This document shows, piece by piece, positions 22,926-33,760 of a DNA stretch of 64,000 nucleotides. The translations under genes were made by a program, and so were the position numbers. The first letter of the stretch is position 1; every line of letters begins with the position of its first letter. Source of the stretch: Ligustrum vulgare. Lineage: Eukaryota; Streptophyta; Magnoliopsida; Lamiales; Oleaceae. Below the pieces are notes generated by a model. That model saw only the letters and a list, made by a program, of their open reading frames with translations. It was not told the DNA's origin and made no database searches. The stretch is taken from assembly GCA_963555705.1 (NCBI GenBank), contig OY743183.1, positions 28,369,932 through 28,433,931 on the forward strand, written 5' to 3'.

Positions 22926-23029
22926 AGCGAGAATTACGATCAGATCCCCCGACAATGCCCACGCGATCGCACGGTAGAACAGGTCGCGATCGCGTGGAGG
23001 CCTCCTTTTTTCTCTGCCTATATTTTACC

Positions 23030-25964
23030 TGTAGCGCCCAGAGTTCCGTATACCCGGTTCACTACGTCATTTTCTGTCTAAATTTTTCGAATAATATTTT
23101 TGCGGAAGAAATAATTGAAATTCATTTTTTGGCAACATTAAATAAACTGTAATGGCCGATAAAATTGAAAACATTTATGAAACCATTTGAAATAGTAAAT
23201 CGAACCATTAATATTGTAAAGAAATTGCCAATATCATAATTTCTCAAATAAATGAACTTCTCTAAATTATTCGATTGTTTGGAAAATACGGAAATCATTA
23301 ATGTCAAACTTTCAACAGTTTAACGATTATTGCCACCATCATTCATCGCTCGCCACCGTCTCCGAAATCTGCAAAACTGTTAAAAAGTAGGGTGAGTATT
23401 TCATGGGGGAAATACTCAGTAGACTCATCGCAAATTAATTTAATTTATAAGATGATTAAACACATAAATCCCGGCTCTTTATAAAACGGGCATTGATAGA
23501 GCTTCTTTATAAAACGGCTCTTGATAAAACTCATATTGTGCATTACAGCACGGGACATATTTTGCAAATCATAGGCTCTTTGAAAATAGCTCTTTGAAAA
23601 CAGCTCTTTGAAAACCATATACTTATAAAAACATTTTAATTATGCCAAGCATAATTTTCTTTTGAAAGCATAACATAAGATAAGATTGAAATCCTCATAA
23701 ACATAGGGAGACACAAGAACTTTACCGAACTTAGTTGGCAAGAATTCTTATGCAGTAAAATCATAGTAACAGTAAGTATACCAAAACATAATTCTTGAAA
23801 TTCATAGGGATCATTTCCATCATAACATAGGGTAGGATCGAAATCCTCATAACCATATGAGACAGGAATTTTACCGAACTTAGGTGGTAAATCCTCATAA
23901 ACATATGGAAACACAGAATTCTACCGAACTTAGGTGGTAAGAATTCTTATGTGCATAGCAATGATCCAAAACATATAAAACATTTTCGTAAAAACATAGG
24001 GTATACTTACTTTTCATAAAAACATAAGTTATATTTACCTTTCATAAAACATACTTAATTTTCTTGAAAATTGACTTTCACAAGTCACATGACATTTATA
24101 TGAAATCATAATTTAAATCAATTAATAAGTGCGAGTCTACCTCAAATCCGACGAGTGAAAAGTTGAGCGGGAATGACTTCAATTTCTTTAAATTCTCCGT
24201 ACGCTTCGTCTCAGCCAATAAGTCACTTTAGTCTATCGAATATATAGTTCAAAATGATAAATTATAATTTGAGGACTAAATTTGATGTTTTGAAAGTCGA
24301 GAGACTAAAATGAATACTTTGAAAGTTCAGTTGGAAACTCAAAACAATAGGGTTGAAATAATATATTTTAAAACAATAGGAACTGATTAAAACTCATTTA
24401 AATCTTAAGGGCTGAAATTGATAAGTTTAAAAGCTGAAAGGACTGATTTGAAAACCTTTGAAACTAAAAGGGACTGAATTGGATTGTTTTAAAATCATAG
24501 GGGCTGATTTGAAACATTTCAAAACTTGGGGACCGATTTGCAAATTCTGAAAATTAAAAATATAATATCAAAATTATTCTCTCACTTTCCTAAACACAGA
24601 GAGAGAACACGCGAGAGAGAGAGAGAAGCGATTGGCGGCGAAACAACACAGGGGAAAACCGGTGCAAATCCGACGGCGATCCATGGTGGTATCACCGTCG
24701 TCTCGTGGCGGTGACAAAGAAAAGGCATTAGTATCAAAAAGGGCACGATTTGGGGTGCTGATTCCAGTTGAAATCGTAGCTCTAGGTTCTGGGCTGATTT
24801 GGGGCGATTTAAGGTGAAACCGAAGCTTAAATCGCGATCGGTTGTAGTGGTCAGCGATTGTGGTAAGTAACTGGGTTTCAAATTCTTTGCAGTCTTTTGA
24901 GTTTTGATTTTGAATTTGAAACTGGTAGATGTGGATTCAAGTTTGGCAGTGGAGGTGGTGGTGCTGTGGTGATTCTGAATATGGTTGCAAGTGAGGCTTG
25001 GTTGAGGATTAAAGGCTGTGGTGAATTTGATCTGAATGATGCAGTGGCGGATTGATATAGGTTCATTGGTGGTGATGATGATTTGGGTTCTGCAACTGAT
25101 CTGGGGCAGTGATTGGGATTTGATCGGCAATAGAGGTGGCTGCGAAGCCATGGCAGTGATGGAGCTAGCTATAGTGTATGGTTGGTGGCTGTGGACAGAT
25201 TTATATTGGTGATAATGCTGCATATAATGGTGAAGCTGGAGTTGAGGTGTTGGTTTGATGATGGATGATATAATTTGGTGTTTGTGATCATGTGTTGTGA
25301 TGATAATGGATAATATAATCATTATGTTCTTGCAACATAATGAATGCATACGGGTGGGAGAGTTGGTTTGGTTGAGGAATGATGATGGTGGTGGTATAAT
25401 GATGAAGCAGCTTTCGGCTATAAAGTAGAGTGTTTGAGGGTAAAGGAAAATGCACATGGAGAGGAAATATGATGATGCTGGGAAATATCATAATTGAAAG
25501 GGAATAATTGAGTGGATATCATCATAATCATGATGATGGAGGAGGAGCAAAACGTGTAGAATAAATTTTGATTATGATAAGAATTGGACTAACTTTGATT
25601 CGGAATTGTATTAAAAATTGATATATTTTTGGACTGAAAAATACATTTGAGAATAAATAAATTTTGAAATAAAATTGAAATACGTATTTGGACTTGAAAT
25701 AATTTGAATAAGGATCATTGGGATATTTTAATAAATTTGGAATTCAAAATGATTTTTGAAAATAATACTTTGAATAAATAATTAAAATAACATAATTTTA
25801 GAAATTCGGATTTTAATTTAAAATCGAACAAATTCGATATTTCTTGACTTGGCTAGACGAATCCATCGCGGCGTTAACTTAAAAATAATGGGTGAAATAG
25901 TAGCGACACAATTTTCTAAATATTAAAATAATTATTTATTGTATAAAAATTCTGGGTCGCTACA
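23030..25964 (-). repeat. 3' LTR of element B
   Basis: 2935 bp, plus-strand ends TGTAGCGCCCAGAG and GGGTCGCTACA. The open minus frame at 24582-25457 is low-complexity LTR sequence rather than a gene. A short GA repeat near 24600 differs in length from the other LTR. Confidence 0.93.
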
Positions 25965-25985
25965 ATCTTACCTCCTTAAAATAAT
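25965..25985 (-). other. Polypurine tract of element B
   Basis: The minus strand reads TTTTAAGGAGGTAAGAT directly before the 3' LTR. Confidence 0.7.
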
Positions 25986-26827
25986 TTCGTCCTCGAAATT
26001 AAACTTACTTAATCTTATGATTTCTGAATACTTAATCAGAATCTCTTCTTCTTCTTCCCTTATGTAGCATCATCGCTACCATATTTAACTCAACCATTTT
26101 TTAACCCACTGGACTTTGACTAAATGCATCACTTTGTTTCTTAAGAACATGGACTTTTCTATAGACATATGTGTCTACTCATAAATTCTTCTTAATCAAA
26201 ATGAAAATTTCCAATCGTATGTGATATATCATCATATCTTGTAGTATTCATGTAACTTGTCACTTATCATCGTATCATGTGACCTCAAATATTCATATAT
26301 ATCTCTAAAATTTCAACAAATCTTTACTGTCATATCATATCATAATAATTTTTTCCTTTCTTATCATCGAAAATTCCCAAAATAATCAAAGAATTACCTG
26401 AATATTCTCTCTACGTAATATACCCAATAACATATCAACATAATATCATCAACTTATCTTTCCAATATTTGTAACCCAAAAATTCAGTAAACAAATATCT
26501 CCCAAATAATTAAAATTCTTAACTCAAATATCACCACATTTCCTGCAAAGTATTTCTTTCACTTGTATATACGTATGAATTCTGATTCAATACTGTCCTT
26601 ATTTCTCTTTCACGTATTCCCGTATTATTTCTATACCTTGATTATTATATCAAAATATCAGTACCCAAAATCCAAGAAAAATAATTCATATCTCAGATCT
26701 TATCATCAAATCTTCCTTTATCAATAAAGTAAACGGCGCATAAACTCTGTCTCCTCTTTTCATTAAAATAATCCTGCGCTTTCTTGCTGGACACAACATC
26801 ACGCGGATTCACTCAGATCCTTTACGC
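25986..26827. other. Element B interior left of cassette
   Basis: AT-rich with no coding sign to about 26550. From about 26560 the sequence becomes alignable with 11936-12230 of element A, which marks the left edge of the shared cassette. Confidence 0.6.
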
Positions 26828-26837
26828 TTTTAAATAG
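26828..26837 (+). promoter_or_regulatory. TATA-like box of NABP-like gene, copy B
   Basis: TTTTAAATAG is 32 bases before the ATG at 26870, exactly as in copy A. A five-codon upstream frame (26841-26858) follows it; copy A has one too. Confidence 0.55.
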
Positions 26838-26869
26838 TTCATGCTGGGAAGAGGTTGAATCATCAAACA

Positions 26870-27421
26870 ATGGATATCATTCTTTCTAACATTCGCAAGT
26901 ATTATTCCAGTCTTCCTATGAATGATCTGAGAAAGATCTATAGAATAAGGCTCGAAAGATTGAGGTTGCTGATGGCTCATGATATTCCAGAAGATGTTCG
27001 CTGGTTGATAGAAGCAAAGGTTCGACTATCTGGTGAATTACCTATGACATTTCCAAAACATATGCCTGGTTTAGGCAAAAGCACTTTCGCAAAGAAACGA
27101 AGAGCAAAAAGGCTGGGTGGTTGCTACAAATGTGCTCGTTGGAACTGTAATACTCGTTGCAAATCAGTAGGATATTCTTCTACTAATCGGGATGATAAAA
27201 TCGAATTCATAAAGGGTGGACTGAGTAAGGAGTCTTTGGATGATATTCGACTGACTCTTGAGACGCACCCAAGTGGTTATGTGCAACGTGAACTTCTCTC
27301 CTTATACGCTCAGTTTAACGAGGACAAAAATCGTTATAGTCTCCAAAATATAATATCGAAAGATCCTGTTTGCCAGTCTGTTTTACAAAATGAGGCTTCT
27401 GGCAGTTCAGCAATGATATAA
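26870..27421 (+). CDS. NABP-like Cys4 basic protein, intact copy B
   Basis: An uninterrupted 183-residue frame. The start is the ATG shared with copy A; the TTG 15 bases upstream is not a likely start. Residues 1-55 are helical and Arg-rich. GKSTFAKKRRAKRLGG at 69-84 is a basic patch, followed by Cys 85, 88, 93 and 97 (C-x2-C-x4-C-x3-C). An IEFIKGGLS segment follows at 111-119, and the acidic tail contains ETHPSGYVQRELLSLYA. A G-S/T-x-A-basic-RRA patch running straight into a Cys cluster and a later FI-GG segment is the layout of carlavirus and allexivirus cysteine-rich nucleic-acid-binding proteins, which bind nucleic acid and affect silencing and host transcription. That link is visual only. 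The gene is intronless, antisense to element B, and lies 338 bp before LOG. It might instead be an unrecognised plant or retroelement zinc protein. Confidence 0.8.
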   Translation: MDIILSNIRKYYSSLPMNDLRKIYRIRLERLRLLMAHDIPEDVRWLIEAKVRLSGELPMTFPKHMPGLGKSTFAKKRRAKRLGGCYKCARWNCNTRCKSVGYSSTNRDDKIEFIKGGLSKESLDDIRLTLETHPSGYVQRELLSLYAQFNEDKNRYSLQNIISKDPVCQSVLQNEASGSSAMI

Positions 27422-27674
27422 GGTAAATCTTTTGATACGCATTTAAAATATTTTGCTGCTTTCTTTCACACGTTTTGGAAATAAAATATATTTTCCTTTC
27501 TCGAGGTTTGATAAAGCTGGAAATAAATATATTTTCCTTTCTCGAGGTTTGATAAAGCTGGAAATAAATCACCGAAAGGTGATATCTTTGGTAAAACAGT
27601 CAAAAGTTGGCCGATTTTGTCAAAAGTAAATCTTTACTTTTTAAGAATCAATCAAAAACAGTAAATTTTTCCGG

Positions 27675-27684
27675 CTTTAAATAG
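27675..27684 (+). promoter_or_regulatory. TATA-like box of LOG, copy B
   Basis: CTTTAAATAG lies 75 bases before the LOG ATG, as in copy A. The following leader AGCCAAACATATTTCATAGT is also conserved. Confidence 0.55.
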
Positions 27685-27759
27685 CCAAACATATTTCATA
27701 GTTCAGGCATCCCAAAATCACATCTTCTTCGTAAGTTTTTCTCTTCTTTACTATCAAAG

Positions 27760-28413
27760 ATGGAAGCACCAAAACTTCGACAGATCAAAACTATTTGTGT
27801 ATTTTGTGGATCAAAAGTGGGGAAAGGCTTCAGTTATCTAGAAGCGGCCGTAGATCTTGGAAAGAAACTGGGGGAAAAAGGTATCACTCTTGTGTATGGG
27901 GGTGGTAGCAGTGGTCTAATGGGTTGTGTTTCCCAATCTGCTCTTGCAGAGAAATCAAAAGTAATCGGTGTCATACCTGTCCCTTTGGTAGATGTTGCAG
28001 GAAAAACACGAGGGCATGAAGTTCAAACCTTATCCATCCATGAACGCATAACTTGTATGCTATATGGTTCTGATGCCTTTATAGCCCTGCCCGGAGGTTT
28101 TGGTACCTTAGAAGAAATCTTTAACATTACCTCGTGGGCTCAACTAGATCTCCATACTAAGCCTATTGGGCTTCTGAATGTTAACAATTTCTTTGATGGT
28201 TTGTTAACCTTTCTTGATTATGCTGTGGAACAGGGATTCATCTCTCCATTTTCCAGAAGGCTTCTTATTTCTGCTTCTACTATTGATGAACTACTGGATA
28301 AGCTGCAGTCATATATCTCAATACAAGATCCAGCAGGAGTTAAGATAGATTGGTCGCAAGGAAGGGGAATCAAGCGAAAATGGAGTCCGGTTAATGTAAA
28401 CTTAACTCTGTGA
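27760..28413 (+). CDS. LOG-like cytokinin riboside 5'-monophosphate phosphoribohydrolase, intronless
   Basis: A 217-residue frame matching plant LOG in full length. LOG releases active cytokinin base and ribose 5-phosphate from cytokinin nucleotides in one step, in cytosol and nucleus. ICVFCGSKVGKG is at 12-23, the nucleotide-binding GGGSSGLMG at 47-55, the catalytic Arg in SIHER at 96, and PGGFGTLEE with its catalytic Glu at 111-119. In the classical RK pair the Lys is Ile (ERITCML), a feature I associate with the LOGL10-like branch. The C-terminal tail RGIKRKWSPVNVNL is basic. Normal plant LOG genes have several introns; none is present, so this is a processed copy. It runs antisense to element B, downstream of the NABP-like gene with its own box. 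Confidence 0.93.
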   Translation: MEAPKLRQIKTICVFCGSKVGKGFSYLEAAVDLGKKLGEKGITLVYGGGSSGLMGCVSQSALAEKSKVIGVIPVPLVDVAGKTRGHEVQTLSIHERITCMLYGSDAFIALPGGFGTLEEIFNITSWAQLDLHTKPIGLLNVNNFFDGLLTFLDYAVEQGFISPFSRRLLISASTIDELLDKLQSYISIQDPAGVKIDWSQGRGIKRKWSPVNVNLTL

Positions 28414-28424
28414 ATCTTAGAATA

Positions 28425-28636
28425 GGTGGGGGTAGAGTACGGAGTATTCTCACTCTCGAGACACCCCTCCATTTACTAGGATTTCCTTAATGTTTAAATC
28501 TTGTGTGTACCTCAAAGGTTCCAGGTGGTAGATTACGGAGTATTCTTACTCTCGAAACACACCTCTTTGAAGGTTTTCTCTTTATATCCTCAAAAGATCA
28601 GAGGTGGTAGGATACGGCTACTCCGGAAACACATCT
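28425..28636 (+). repeat. Three conserved noncoding repeats after LOG, copy B
   Basis: Units at 28425-28467, 28523-28563 and 28603-28636 correspond one to one to those after copy A. Each has GGTGGTAG-A-TACGG followed by AC and GAGACAC- or AAACACA-type text. Conservation with copy A ends near 28690, marking the right edge of the cassette. Possible roles are RNA processing, termination or a promoter element. Confidence 0.72.
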
Positions 28637-28699
28637 CTCATTTTGAGGATCTTTCCATGTTTTTCTCTTATGCTTTCATGTGTTTCATGTATTTCCTTT

Positions 28700-29807
28700 C
28701 CAGTGTGACTCTTGTGTGTTCTCCTTATGAGAAAATAATAAAATCTCTGCTATCATCTACTAAATCTCGTTTGTGATGTAAATGAACTTGCATGTCTAAC
28801 CTTAATTCCTTTAGTAGATGCTTATCATATCATGCTCTTAATTCTAAATGATAAAATTCTGAACAGAGTCTCCCTTGTAATTTGGACTTATCCAAACCAT
28901 AAACATACTTCATAACTCACAATAATAAATAACTCCACATTTGATCACAACGATCTAAAAATATTGAAAACGATTCCAACACTTCAATATCATCAAAATA
29001 TCCCATAATTCAATTCATAATTCCTCAACATAACAATTTCAAATCATATTTTTCAATATCACAATATCACTTCCTTCCATACCTTAATTGGCTCAAAAGA
29101 TTACTCATACTTATAAATATATGCCATAAATCATATTCCCAAAATTTATTCACAAGGCCAAACTTCATAATAAATTTCTCTTCAACATAGAGGCATAATT
29201 CATTTACTTAACATAATATCCATTACTTAAATACCAAAAACTAAGAACCTAATCTTTAAATCTTTAACTTCATAATGCTTCTCATAAAAAATCTCAAAAA
29301 AATCATATCACTTATAATCTTAACATATAATCAAATCCTTTCCGTTGACTTCTCTTACTTAGTGCCATGTCTAAAATCAATTATGCAAAGTCCATCTAGG
29401 GTTCATCATTTCTAACTCGAGGACAAAAATTATTTAAAAATCATTCTTAAATCATATTATTCCCATTATGCTCAACACTCGTTTTCTTTCTTAAAAAATT
29501 TCTCATAATCATACATTAAAGCATATAAGTTATGACAAAGCATAACAACATCATTATTTTCGAAGAAATACATTCTTATTTCTCATAAATCATAAGTATC
29601 CGAAATACTCTTCATTCTTTCTCATAAATCAATAAAATGAGTATTCGAAATGCTGAAATAACTTTAAACATTATAAACTTCTTTACCTCGGAGTTGGTGG
29701 AGCGAAATGATGGCAGTGGCAATCTTCATCAATAAAAATCTTATAATGAAAAATATTTCTTGAAAATTCTTTTTGAAAATTTTACCAGTCTACAGAAACG
29801 CAGACTA
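28700..29807. other. Element B interior right of cassette
   Basis: AT-rich, with many CATAA/TCATA phrases and no frame resembling gag or any other protein. This is the 5' leader of element B on the minus strand. Confidence 0.55.
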
Positions 29808-29819
29808 GCTTTGATACCA
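29808..29819 (-). other. Primer binding site of element B
   Basis: TGGTATCAAAGC on the minus strand, three bases from the LTR; one change from the initiator tRNA-Met complement. Confidence 0.85.
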
Positions 29820-29822
29820 ACT

Positions 29823-32760
29823 TGTAGCGCCCCGAGTTCCGTATACCCGGTTCACTACGTCATTTTCTGTCTAAATTTTTCGAATAATATTTTTGCGGAA
29901 GAAATAATTGAAATTCATTTTTTGGCAACATTAAATAAACTGTAATGGCCGATAAAATTGAAAACATTTATGAAACCATTTGAAATAGTAAATCGAACCA
30001 TTAATATTGTAAAGAAATTGCCAATATCATAATTTCTCAAATAAATGAACTTCTCTAAATTATTCGATTGTTTGGAAAATACGGAAATCATTAATGTCAA
30101 ACTTTCAACAGTTTAACGATTATTGCCACCATCATTCATCGCTCGCCACCGTCTTCGAAATCTGCAAAACTGTTAAAAAGTAGGGTGAGTATTTCATGGG
30201 AGAAATACTCAGTAGACTCATCGCAAATTAATTTAATTTATAAGATGATTAAACACATAAATCCCGGCTCTTTATAAAACGGGCATTGATAGAGCTTCTT
30301 TATAAAACGGCTCTTGATAAAACTCATATTGTGCATTACAGCACGGGACATATTTTGCAAATCATAGGCTCTTTGAAAATAGCTCTTTGAAAACAGCTCT
30401 TTGAAAACCATATACTTATAAAAACATTTTAATTATGCCAAGCATAATTTTCTTTTGAAAGCATAACATAAGATAAGATTGAAATCCTCATAAACATAGG
30501 GAGACACAAGAACTTTACCGAACTTAGGTGGCAAGAATTCTTATGCAGTAAAATCATACTAACAGTAAGTATACCAAAACATAATTCTTGAAATTCATAG
30601 GGATCATTTCCATCATAACATAGGGTAGGATCGAAATCCTCATAACCATATGAGACAGGAATTTTACCGAACTTAGGTGGTAAATCTTCATAAACATATG
30701 GAAACACAGAATTCTACCGAACTTAGGTGGTAAGAATTCTTATGTGCATAGCAATGATCCAAAACATATAAAACATTTTCATAAAAACATAGAGTATACT
30801 TACTTTTCATAAAAACATAAGGTATATTTACCTTTCATAAAACATACTTAATTTTCTTGAAAATTGACTTTCACAAGTCACATGACATTTATATGAAATC
30901 ATAATTTAAATCAATTAATAAGTGCGAGTCTACCTCAAATCCGACGAGTGAAAAGTTGAGCGGGAATGACTTCAATTTCTTTAAATTCTCCGTACGCTTC
31001 GTCTCAGCCAATAAGTCACTTTAGTCTATCGAATATATAGTTCAAAATGATAAATTATAATTTGAGGACTAAATTTGTGTTTTGAAAGTCGAGAGACTAA
31101 AATGAATACTTTGAAAGTTCAGTTGGAAACTCAAAACAATAGGGTTGAAATAATATATTTTAAAACAATAGGGACTGATTAAAACTCATTTAAATCTTAA
31201 GGGCTGAAATTGATAAGTTTAAAAGCTGAAAGGACTGATTTGAAAACCTTTGAAACTAAAAGGGACTGAATTGGATTGTTTTAAAATCATAGGGGCTGAT
31301 TTGAAACATTTCAAAACTTGGGGACCGATTTGCAAATTCTGAAAATTAAAAATATAATATCAAAATTATTCTCTCACTTTCCTAAACACAGAGAGAGAAC
31401 ACGCGAGAGAGAGAGAGAGAGAAGCGATTGGCGGCGAAACAACACAGGGGAAAACCGGTGCAAATCCGACGGCGATCCATGGTGGTATCACCGTCGTCTC
31501 GTGGCGGTGACAAAGAAAAGGCATTAGTATCAAAAAGGGCACGATTTGGGGTGCTGATTCCAGTTGAAATCGTAGCTCTAGGTTCTGGGCTGATTTGGGG
31601 CGATTTAAGGTGAAACCGAAGCTTAAATCGCGATCGGTTGTAGTGGTCAGCGATTGTGGTAAGTAACTGGGTTTCAAATTCTTTGCAGTCTTTTGGGTTT
31701 TGATTTTGAATTTGAAACTGGTAGATGTGGATTCAAGTTTGGCAGTGGAGGTGGTGGTGCTGTGGTGATTCTGAATATGGTTGCAAGTGAGGCTTGGTTG
31801 AGGATTAAAGGCTGTGGTGAATTTGATCTGAATGATGCAGTGGCGGATTGATATAGGTTCATTGGTGGTGATGATGATTTGGGTTCTGCAACTGATCTGG
31901 GGCAGTGATTGGGATTTGATCGGCAATAGAGGTGGCTGCGAAGCCATGGCAGTGATGGAGCTAGCTATAGTGTATGGTTGGTGGCTGTGGACAGATTTAT
32001 ATTGGTGATAATGCTGCATATAATGGTGAAGCTGGAGTTGAGGTGTTGGTTTGATGATGGATGATATAATTTGGTGTTTGTGATCATGTGTTGTGATGAT
32101 AATGGATAATATAATCATTATATTCTTGCAACATAATGAATGCATACGGGTGGGAGAGTTGGTTTGGTTGAGGAATGATGATGGTGGTGGTATAATGATG
32201 AAGCAGCTTTCGGCTATAAAGTAGAGTGTTTGAGGGTAAAGGAAAATGCACATGGAGAGGAAATATGATGATGCTGGGAAATATCATAATTGAAAGGGAA
32301 TAATTGAGTGGATATCATCATAATCATGATGATGGAGGATGAGCAAAACGTGTAGAATAAATTTTGATTATGATAAGAATTGGACTAACTTTGATTCGGA
32401 ATTGTATTAAAAATTGATATATTTTTGGACTGAAAAATACATTTGAGAATAAATAAATTTTGAAATAAAATTGAAATACGTATTTGGACTTGAAATAATT
32501 TGAATAAGGATCATTGGGATATTTTAATAAATTTGGAATTCAAAATGATTTTTGAAAATAATACTTTGAATAAATAATTAAAATAACATAATTTTAGAAA
32601 TTCGGATTTTAATTTAAAATCGAACAAATTCGATATTTCTTGACTTGGCTAGACGAATCCATCGCGGCGTTAACTTAAAAATAATGGGTGAAATAGTAGC
32701 GACACAATTTTCTAAATATTAAAATAATTATTTATTGCATAAAAATTCTGGGTCGCTACA
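29823..32760 (-). repeat. 5' LTR of element B
   Basis: 2938 bp, pair of 23030-25964 with about 17 differences, mostly transitions, plus a short GA-repeat length change. Confidence 0.93.
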
Positions 32761-32765
32761 TTACC

Positions 32766-33451
32766 CCCTTCGTGCGATCGCCGACTTCCTTATATTGCGC
32801 GATTGCGCGCTTCTTTTATTTGAGCTCGAACTTCTTTTGCCTGAGTCAAGTTGATCCACTTGCCTTCTGGACTCGGGTCCAACACGAAACTTACTTCTTT
32901 TTTTTGCCAAGAACATGTTTCTGTCCATCGTTGCTTGAAGACTTGTATTCGGGCTCTGATACCAACTGATACAAACCACATAACAATTGTAGCCATACAA
33001 TGCACAAAAGATTAACTCAACCCAAGAATGCCAAAAGAATCACGATTTAGGGATTCAATTAAAATCAACTGAATCAAGAAACCAGTACAATCAAACGATA
33101 TATTGACCTCTTGATCACAACAATAATAATTCTCAGCCAAGTTTTGAACACACAAGAATAAACTTGTAAGTTCGAATTTTATTCAATGAAGAATAATGTT
33201 GAAAAAAAAATAGCCTCACAATAGTTATCAAAGTTCTGTAAAAATAATACAAAGAAAAAACCTATATATAGGAAAAGAAATAAAATCCTAATCTAATTAG
33301 GAAACTAAATAAATAACATAATCTAATTGAAAAAGCAATTTCTAATCTTATTAGGAATTTAATAGAGATAATCCCTTTTATAACAATAAGTGTGGAAATA
33401 AACTAGGAAACTAATTAATTGAAAAATGAAATAAAAAATGTCATAAATTCA
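32766..33451 (-). mobile_element. Fragment of another LTR element, with primer site
   Basis: 32836-32958 is the right arm of the inverted repeat. It is followed by TGGTATCAGAGCCC on the minus strand (32951-32964), a tRNA-Met primer site, and then by TGATACAAACC at 32967, which looks like an inner LTR end. The LTR probably extends to about 33445; its outer end is not clear. A minus-strand frame across 32790-33005 has no recognised family. Confidence 0.5.
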
Positions 33452-33760
33452 CGAAAATTTCAATCAGATCCCCCGACAATGCCCACGCGATCGTATGGTA
33501 GAACAGGTCGCGATCGCGTGGAGACCTCCTTTTTCTCAGCCTATATTTTACCCCTTTGCGCGATCGCATGCTTCCTTATACTATGCGATCGCGCGCTTCT
33601 TTGATTTGAGCTCGAACTTCTTATACCTGAATCAAGCTGATCCACTTGCCTTACGAATTCGGGTCCAACACGAAACTTGCTTCTTTTTTTGCCAAGAACA
33701 TGTTTTTGTCCATTGTTGCTTGAAGACTTGTATTTGGGCTCTGGATCACATCAGCAATGC
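33452..33760 (-). repeat. Second copy of the sequence surrounding element B
   Basis: This block repeats 22945-23029 joined to 32766-32950: CAGATCCCCCGACAATGCCC, the GCGATCGC-rich part, CTATATTTTACCCC, then GAGCTCGAACTTCTT. It lacks the 9.7-kb insertion and thus represents the empty site. Confidence 0.8.

Larger units (their letters stand above)
23030..32760 (-). mobile_element. LTR element B, Ty3-like, 2.9-kb LTRs, carries intact NABP-LOG cassette
   Basis: LTRs at 23030-25964 and 29823-32760 differ at roughly 17 positions in 2.93 kb by eye, so the element is young. The 5-bp duplication TTACC is perfect (23025-23029, 32761-32765). Orientation is minus: the primer site TGGTATCAAAGC adjoins the right LTR and the purine-rich AAGGAGGTAAGA adjoins the left LTR. 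The termini TGTAGCG...CGCTACA and start TGTAGCGACCCAGAATTTT fit plant Ty3 chromovirus (Tekay/Del-like) LTRs; that class is inferred. The 3.86-kb interior has no gag or pol but has an NABP-like gene and LOG, both open, on the opposite strand. A related sequence at 33540-33560 shows the uninterrupted target. Confidence 0.9.

Noticed and set aside
24582..25457. 291-codon minus-strand frame, and its twin at 31366-32253
   Set aside because: It lies inside both LTRs of element B, is rich in simple His/Ile/Ser/Thr text, starts far from any promoter and has no recognisable domain.
26855..26869. TTG start for the NABP-like protein
   Set aside because: Nuclear plant genes rarely use TTG; the ATG at 26870 is conserved in both copies at the same distance from the box.
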